A DNA stretch of 7,515 nt, from the NCBI GenBank assembly GCA_964405325.1, contig CAYONM010000180.1, positions 1 through 7,515 of the forward strand. The letters are read 5' to 3'. The notes below the pieces were generated by a model that was not told the origin of the DNA, ran no database searches, and was given only the letters and a program-made list of their open reading frames with translations. Shown piece after piece: positions 1 through 4,723 of the stretch; the stretch's first letter is position 1; the number at the start of each line of letters is the position of its first letter. The translations under genes were made by a program, and so were the position numbers. This stretch comes from CAYONM01 sp964405325 (GTDB lineage Bacteria > Planctomycetota > UBA11346).

Positions 1-55
1 GCAGGTCACGGAGACGATCCTGATGCCGCCGCAGGTACTCGTGCAGGTCACCAAC
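1..55. repeat. 55-bp direct repeat, copy 1 (at window edge)
   Basis: Positions 1-55 are identical to 279-333; identity stops after 'caccaac'. The offset is 278 bp, which is not a multiple of three. Both copies lie in the same minus-strand gene but are read in different frames. The left limit is the window edge, so the true repeat could be longer. Confidence 0.9.
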
Positions 56-657
56 ACGGGTCGCATCGAGGTCAGCAGGATCTGCGGCCGACCGTCGGCA
101 TCCTGCAGGTTCAATTGTACCGAGGTGGAATCCTGCTTGCTGGCAGCGACCAGCAAGCGCGCCATGCCCGTGGCGTCCTGGGCCATCAGACGATCGATGA
201 ACCCCGCCCGCTGGCTGCCAGCATGACCGAGCATATCGTAAAAACGACGGTTGGCGCGCAGTGGCTTGATGCGCAACAGCAGGTCACGGAGACGATCCTG
301 ATGCCGCCGCAGGTACTCGTGCAGGTCACCAACGCCACTGGCCATGAGGGCCTGCAGGTCACTCTGCACACCCCGCAGGTCATACTCGGCCAGACCAACC
401 GTACTGTTCTCGAACAAGCGCTGCAGTTCAAATTCATGCTCGCTGAGTTTACGCAGATCGATCCGCACCAGCCAATACAGCAAGCTAGCGGTAATCAGCA
501 CGAAGATCCAGCCCTTGATGGTCTGGGCCTTTCCCTGCCAAGCGGGATCACTGATCAGATACTCCACCAGCCGATCGGAGCCGATGATCCAAATCACGCT
601 GATGATCAGGTAGATCAGAGCGATCTTGATCGCCTGCCGCTGCCAGGTCGCTTGCAT
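1..657 (-). CDS. Membrane-anchored PAS sensor protein, N-terminal part (runs off window)
   Basis: The frame is open from an ATG at 657 to the window edge (219 codons) and lacks its C-terminus. Residues about 12-27 (IKIALIYLIISVIWII region) and 49-64 form two hydrophobic helices, separated by a short loop containing 'QTIKGW'. This arrangement is common at the N-terminus of PAS sensor proteins that end in GGDEF/EAL or histidine kinase domains. From about residue 79 a PAS-like region follows: 'LFENSTVGLAEYDL', then 'GVGDLHEYL', then 'ANRRFYDMLG' and 'DADGRPQILL'. I infer a signalling role at the inner membrane; the output domain is not visible. The start is supported by a GAGGG eight bases upstream and an in-frame TAA 27 nt upstream. 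The last 18 codons lie in a 55-nt repeat read out of frame relative to its other copy, so residues 202-219 are probably not genuine. The gene is divergent from recJ. Confidence 0.75.
   Translation of the reverse strand, partial: MQATWQRQAIKIALIYLIISVIWIIGSDRLVEYLISDPAWQGKAQTIKGWIFVLITASLLYWLVRIDLRKLSEHEFELQRLFENSTVGLAEYDLRGVQSDLQALMASGVGDLHEYLRRHQDRLRDLLLRIKPLRANRRFYDMLGHAGSQRAGFIDRLMAQDATGMARLLVAASKQDSTSVQLNLQDADGRPQILLTSMRPVLVTCTSTCGGIRIVSVTC
279..333. repeat. 55-bp direct repeat, copy 2
   Basis: This is the second copy of the 55-bp repeat. Here the minus strand reads in frame as 'VGDLHEYLRRHQDRLRDLL', which fits the PAS-family context. This copy is therefore the genuine coding one. Confidence 0.9.
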
Positions 658-850
658 CGCACCACCCTCGTTCCCTGAGTCAGGTTAAGACCAAATTCAT
701 CAGACCGCCAGTCGATCTGGCGCAAGGCGCAAGCGTTGCGGGCTCAGGCACCAGCTGGCGATTCAAGCAATGGGAAAAAGCAGCCTCAAGCGAACGAGCC
801 TGGATGCAGCGGATCAAGCCGCAATACCGTGCTCCATCTGCGGTAAAATG
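658..850. other. Divergent intergenic region, no gene seen
   Basis: This stretch separates the sensor gene from the inverted-repeat element. Short frames on both strands lack family-like sequence and good ribosome binding sites. It should carry the promoters for the sensor gene and perhaps for recJ. The only promoter-like hexamer I see is TAAAAT at 844-849, without a convincing -35 box. Confidence 0.4.
665..669 (-). promoter_or_regulatory. Ribosome binding site of the PAS protein gene
   Basis: GAGGG on the minus strand lies seven bases from the ATG at 657. Together with the in-frame stop upstream, it fixes the start of the sensor gene. Confidence 0.5.
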
Positions 851-1024
851 GCTGAAGGGCACCTCTACAAAACTCAGGCACTTCGCCAGACTTGCGCTTT
901 CCGACCCTGCCTGCGTTGCTGGAACCTCGAAATAGTCCTGCTATTCCTTCGGCCCCAGCGCCTTGGCAGGATCAAAAATCGTCTGCGCCTGGCTCGACCT
1001 GAGTTTTGAGAGGTGCCCTTCAGC
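851..1024. mobile_element. MITE-like element with 28/27-bp terminal inverted repeats
   Basis: The left arm at 851-878 (gctgaagggcacctctacaa...) and the right arm at 998-1024 (...gaggtgcccttcagc) are reverse complements apart from one missing base. The interior is also an imperfect palindrome: cctgcc/ggcagg, gccag/ctggc, and cgaaatag pairing with ctattccttcgg near the centre. The whole 174 bp could fold into one long interrupted hairpin in DNA or RNA. No transposase is encoded. The trinucleotide ATG flanks both ends (848-850 and 1025-1027) and might be a short target duplication, although three bases can match by chance. A small plus-strand frame through the element ends at 1009 and is probably not a gene. 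A dispersed, non-autonomous repeat is the best reading; a structured 5' leader for recJ is the alternative. Confidence 0.65.
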
Positions 1025-1056
1025 ATGACGCGGTTTGCAGCAGGCCTGTTTTTCCT

Positions 1057-2808
1057 ATGCTCTTGAGCATGCTCGAAGCCCAACGGCTCTGGCGGGTACG
1101 CCCCGTCCCGGACGATCTCGTCGCAGAATTGGAACACGATCTCGGCCTCAGCGCCCTGACGGCCCGTTTGCTGGCCGGCCGTGGTATCGATAGCGCCAGT
1201 ACTGCCGAACACTTTCTGCGCAAACGGCTTCAGGACCTGCTGCCCCCAGACAGCATGCGCGATATGCCGGTGGCAGCCAAGCGCTTCGCCCAGGCCATTG
1301 AGCAACGCGAGCGCATCCTGATCCATGGTGATTATGACGTTGATGGCAGTACCGCGACGGTACTGCTGAAGCAGTTCTGTCGTTGCCTGTCACACGATGC
1401 CGTCGGCTGGATTCCCGATCGACGTATCGATGGCTACGGCCTATCCGAGGCCAGCCTGGAAGCAGTCCGCCAGGAACAGGCCCAACTGATGGTCACCGTG
1501 GACTGCGGCATCGCCGACCAGGGTTGGGCTGCCCGCATCGAGGAGACTGGCTGCCAGGTGATCATTACCGATCACCATCTCCCCCAGGACCAACTGCCTC
1601 GCTGTACGGCGGTCTGCAATCCCAATCAGCCCGACTGCAGGTATCCTGACAAGGGTTTGGCGGGGGTTGGGGTGGCCTGGAAGTTGTGCTGGGCCACCGC
1701 CAAGGTGCTGTGCGGGTCGGACCGGGTCACCGATCGCTTGCGGGAATTCCTGCTGGACAGCCTGGCGCTCGTGGCCATCGGCACCGTGGCCGACTGTGCC
1801 CCGCTGGCCGGCGAAAACCGGATCTTGGTGCATCACGGCCTGCAGGCCCTGGCCGCCAGCCGCAATCCAGGCCTGCGCGCCATACTCGCCCAAACCCGTT
1901 TGGAAGAGGGCCCCATCACCGCCAATGACGTCGGTTGGAAGATCGGCCCGCTACTGAATGCCTCGGGGCGTCTGGGCAGCGCGCTTCGCAATGTCAGCCT
2001 GCTCTGCGCCGAGAATATTGACGAGGCCACGCACCTGCTGCGCGAAATCGTACGCGAGAACGAAGAACGGCGCCGGCTGACCATGCTCCTAGCGGACGAG
2101 ATCGCTGAAGAGATCGAGCGCAATCACGATTATGAACAGCGCCTGAGCCTGGTGTTCTCCGGTGATGGTTGGCATCAGGGGGTGGTGGGCATCGTTGCCA
2201 GCCGCCTGTCAGAGCGCTACCAGAAGCCGACCGCGGTGATCGGCATCGTCGATGGCATCGCCAAAGGCTCGTTACGGACCGTACCGGGCGTCCACCTGGG
2301 CCAGGCCATCGAAGCCTGTCGCGATCACCTGCTGGCCGGAGGCGGCCATGCCATGGCAGCCGGCATCTGCCTGGAACCGGAGCGCGTACCCGACTTCATC
2401 CAGGCCTTTGAAGACCACTTCCAGCAGCATTTTCCTGCCGGCCTACCGGCAGCGGGCACTGATTACGATGCCGACACCGGCATCCTGTCGCTCCAGAATG
2501 GTTTCATGAAGGAACTCCAGAGCCTGGAACCCTTTGGCACCGGGAATCCTGCGCCGGTCATCCGAGTCAGAGGCTGTCGATTTGCTGGACGCCCCGATCT
2601 CTTCGGACGCGATGGCAAGCATCTCCGTGGTGCCATCACCGACGCCGAGGGCGGCATGCAACAGATGATCGCCTGGAGCGCCGGCAGCCGCCTGAGTGAT
2701 TTCTGTCGGGTTGGCGCCCAATTCGATCTGCTGCTGAAGCCGGAGATCAACCATTGGCGTGGCCGCAGCCAGCTACAGCTGCTATTCGTCGATGGCTGTG
2801 GCCTGTAG
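1057..2808 (+). CDS. recJ: Single-stranded-DNA-specific exonuclease RecJ
   Basis: RecJ is a 5'-3' single-strand DNA exonuclease used in RecF-pathway recombination, mismatch repair and base-excision repair; it belongs to the DHH phosphoesterase superfamily. The metal-binding motifs are all visible, numbered from ATG 1057: GDYDVDG (91-97), VDCGI (148-152), TDHH (171-174) and GTVADCAPL (242-250). These are followed by the family signatures 'LNASGRLG' (about 300-307), 'GDGWHQGVVGIVASRL' (369-384), the DHHA1 motif GGGHAMAAG (428-436) and 'EPFGTGNP' (491-498). The length of 583 residues matches RecJ. The frame is open back to a TTG at 1006, but that lies inside the inverted-repeat element, so I prefer ATG 1057; ATG 1069 is also possible. 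No clear Shine-Dalgarno sequence precedes either ATG. VDCGI replaces the VDNGI of E. coli RecJ, a modest change. The next gene follows after 123 bp on the same strand. Confidence 0.93.
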   Translation: MLLSMLEAQRLWRVRPVPDDLVAELEHDLGLSALTARLLAGRGIDSASTAEHFLRKRLQDLLPPDSMRDMPVAAKRFAQAIEQRERILIHGDYDVDGSTATVLLKQFCRCLSHDAVGWIPDRRIDGYGLSEASLEAVRQEQAQLMVTVDCGIADQGWAARIEETGCQVIITDHHLPQDQLPRCTAVCNPNQPDCRYPDKGLAGVGVAWKLCWATAKVLCGSDRVTDRLREFLLDSLALVAIGTVADCAPLAGENRILVHHGLQALAASRNPGLRAILAQTRLEEGPITANDVGWKIGPLLNASGRLGSALRNVSLLCAENIDEATHLLREIVRENEERRRLTMLLADEIAEEIERNHDYEQRLSLVFSGDGWHQGVVGIVASRLSERYQKPTAVIGIVDGIAKGSLRTVPGVHLGQAIEACRDHLLAGGGHAMAAGICLEPERVPDFIQAFEDHFQQHFPAGLPAAGTDYDADTGILSLQNGFMKELQSLEPFGTGNPAPVIRVRGCRFAGRPDLFGRDGKHLRGAITDAEGGMQQMIAWSAGSRLSDFCRVGAQFDLLLKPEINHWRGRSQLQLLFVDGCGL

Positions 2809-2931
2809 CTCGGGTTGCTGGGGCGGAGACGGCTGCCCCTGACAAGCACTGGTGCGAGCACCACAGGCCAGTGACCGGGGCGGCGTCGAGGCCCTATTCG
2901 ACTTTTCCGGTTCCCGTCCATCATACTTGCC

Positions 2932-3852
2932 ATGAGCTCGTCGGCCCATCACCGTCGTATACCCATTCGTGCCCGATTGGCACTGCTGGCCCTCCTGCGC
3001 CTCGGCAGCTACGGCCTGCTGTTCCTGCTGGCCCGGCGGCTGCCCTTCCCGCTCGCCTATCTACTGGCTTGGTTCGTCGGCTGGCTGGCCTGGTGGTGCG
3101 ATGCCGCCGGCCGCAAACGGGTCGGCCGCAATCTACGACCGCTCCTCCCAGCTCAGGCGCAGCCCGACTGGCCGCGTCTGATTCGACGTAACTATATCGA
3201 ATTCACGGTCACTGTCTTCGAGCAGGCCCGCATGGGGCACCTGCCTACCGATCTCTTTCGACCGCCACGCCTACGCATCGTCGATCCTTGGGGCGCGCTA
3301 CGAAGTCTGAAAGGGCCAGCGATCCTGGTCGGACCACACGTGCATTGGGAACTGCAACTGGCCGCGGTCCTACCACAAACCAACATCAAACGCATGGCGG
3401 CAATCGCCCTCAGCCACCAAGATGAGCGCATTGATGCCTGGTTCGAGCACGGCCGCGAGGCCATGGGCTGCCAATCCCTGTATCTCGACCGCGCGCCCCT
3501 CACCAGCCTCCGCTGGCTGGGGGATGGCAAGGTGCTGGGTATTGTCGCCGATCGTCTCTATACCGCCCATGGGCAGGTGGTGCCCTTTGCCCAAGGGCAA
3601 CTCGCACTGCCAGTAGGGCCGGCGGCGCTGGCCGTGCAGACCGGCGCCAGCATCTATCCGATGCTCCTAGCCCGCCATGCCCCCACCGCCTTCACCCTCT
3701 GCCTGGGCGAGCCTATCCATCCAGGCAGTGGCTCGCGACAGGATCAGATCAAGCATATGATGAAACAGCTGGGCGCGCGCTTCGGACGTTTCCTGATGGC
3801 CTGTCCGCACCAGTGGTGCGCCTTCCATGAGGCGTGGTCCCGGTCTGCTTGA
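2932..3852 (+). CDS. LpxL/HtrB-family lysophospholipid/lipid A acyltransferase with altered catalytic motif
   Basis: The family transfers acyl chains to lipid A precursors or related lipids at the inner membrane. The N-terminus (about residues 15-56) is strongly hydrophobic and anchor-like, followed by the typical 'GRKRVGRNLRPLLP'. Further family marks are 'IRRNYIEF' (84-91), 'GIVADR' (203-208), 'LPVGPAALAVQTGASIYP' (226-243) and the C-terminal 'PHQWCAFHEAW' (292-302). The 306-residue length is normal. The catalytic motif, normally HX4D/E (for example H-x-G-N-W-E), reads GPHVHWEL at 134-141. That leaves only three residues between H136 and E140, which may change activity or specificity. The true substrate is not evident. 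ATG 2932 is the first plausible start, but it has no obvious ribosome binding site. The gene lies 123 bp downstream of recJ, and the gene beyond it is convergent. Confidence 0.8.
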   Translation: MSSSAHHRRIPIRARLALLALLRLGSYGLLFLLARRLPFPLAYLLAWFVGWLAWWCDAAGRKRVGRNLRPLLPAQAQPDWPRLIRRNYIEFTVTVFEQARMGHLPTDLFRPPRLRIVDPWGALRSLKGPAILVGPHVHWELQLAAVLPQTNIKRMAAIALSHQDERIDAWFEHGREAMGCQSLYLDRAPLTSLRWLGDGKVLGIVADRLYTAHGQVVPFAQGQLALPVGPAALAVQTGASIYPMLLARHAPTAFTLCLGEPIHPGSGSRQDQIKHMMKQLGARFGRFLMACPHQWCAFHEAWSRSA

Positions 3853-3961
3853 TCAGGAGCGGTTATGCCGGCCGCGGCGCGCCTCGGAGGAGCCCCGACG
3901 CCGGCCGCGCTGTGCCGATGGAACCGGATAGACGACGCCCATCACAGCCGTCGCCATCGTC
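3853..3961. other. Convergent intergenic region
   Basis: This is the short gap between the convergent acyltransferase and SDR genes. It is very GC-rich and contains a 10-bp direct repeat, gccggccgcg, at 3867-3876 and 3900-3909. A weak hairpin (agacga/tcgtct, 3930-3962) overlaps the SDR stop codon. No stem followed by a T-run is present on either strand, so no intrinsic terminator can be called. Confidence 0.4.
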
Positions 3962-4723
3962 TCAGGTGAGCTGTCGTCGCAGCCACCACTGCATCAGGCC
4001 TGGTACCAGCGCTGAGGCCAGGGCGATGAAACGAGCTCGCCGCGGCAACACCAACACCCGTTGCCGCCGCTGCCACTGGCCAATCATCGACCGGGCCAAT
4101 CGGTCCACCGGAAGAGGCTTGCCGGGCCGATAGCTCCATTGCTCACCGGGCTCACGGTTGGCGGTGGCGAAAAAGCCGGTGTCCACCGTACCGGGGCTGA
4201 CCGTCACCACGTCGTAACCCTGGTCATGCAGCTCCATACGAAGCGTCTCGGCATAGGCCTGCACAGCATGCTTGCTGGCACAATAGGCCCCCATCAACGG
4301 CACCGGCAACCAAGCGACCAGACTGGAGACGACCTGAATGCAGGCCCCGGCTGACAACTGCGGCAGTGCCGTCTGGATCGTCTGATGCAAACCGATCAGA
4401 TTCAGTTCGAATACCCCGCGCAAACGTGACGCGTCCATCTGACTGAGCCGACCGTTGCAACCCTTCCCAGCATTGGCAACCAGGATGTCTATTTTACCAA
4501 AAGCATTGACCGCATCGGTCATTGCTGCCTGGAGCGCCTTCGGATCAGTGACATCGGCCACCCGCAGACATGATCCGGCGGTCAACTCGGTTGATAAATG
4601 TCCCAATGCTGCCTGGCTGCGGGCACAACCGGAAATTCGGTCTCCAGCAGCCGCAGCGGCACGCGCCACTGCCGCACCGATACCGGCGCTCACTCCGGTA
4701 ATGAAGACATGCCGGCCGGTCAT
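3962..4723 (-). CDS. Short-chain dehydrogenase/reductase (classical SDR), substrate unknown
   Basis: This is an NAD(P)-dependent oxidoreductase with a Rossmann fold, 253 residues, the usual SDR size. Visible motifs are the cofactor glycine motif TGVSAGIG (9-16), an acidic residue in 'VADVTD' (D57), NAG (84-86), N108 in 'FELNLIG', the catalytic serine in 'VVSS' (133-134), Y147 and K151 in YCASK, and 'SPGTVDTGF' (176-184). Arg35 in 'CARS' after the second strand favours NADP(H). The C-terminus (about 226-253, 'PRRARFIALASALVPGL...') is hydrophobic and basic, as in SDRs that associate with membranes. The ATG overlaps the TGA of the upstream one-carbon fusion gene (ATGA, 4720-4723), so the two are probably translationally coupled. 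That pairing hints at a linked role, but the substrate cannot be told from the sequence. Confidence 0.88.
   Translation of the reverse strand: MTGRHVFITGVSAGIGAAVARAAAAAGDRISGCARSQAALGHLSTELTAGSCLRVADVTDPKALQAAMTDAVNAFGKIDILVANAGKGCNGRLSQMDASRLRGVFELNLIGLHQTIQTALPQLSAGACIQVVSSLVAWLPVPLMGAYCASKHAVQAYAETLRMELHDQGYDVVTVSPGTVDTGFFATANREPGEQWSYRPGKPLPVDRLARSMIGQWQRRQRVLVLPRRARFIALASALVPGLMQWWLRRQLT

Noticed and set aside
115..678. 187-codon plus-strand frame at the left end
   Set aside because: It lies antisense to the PAS sensor gene, which has family-like sequence, membrane helices and a ribosome binding site. The plus-strand protein resembles nothing I know.
844..849. TAAAAT as a -10 promoter box for recJ
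   Set aside because: No acceptable -35 hexamer is present at 16-18 bp spacing, so a single AT-rich hexamer is too weak to call.
770..1009. 79-codon plus-strand frame (or 54 codons from ATG 848)
   Set aside because: Most of it lies inside the inverted-repeat element and ends in its right arm. It is best seen as a chance frame within a repeat.
1006..1056. Upstream TTG start for recJ
   Set aside because: The TTG and its first codons come from the inverted-repeat arm and add 17 residues unlike RecJ. ATG 1057 gives the normal family length.
2848..2874. Hairpin after recJ (cactgg/ccagtg with an inner ggtgc/gcacc alternative) as a terminator
   Set aside because: No T-run follows and the two stems exclude each other, so it is not a convincing intrinsic terminator.
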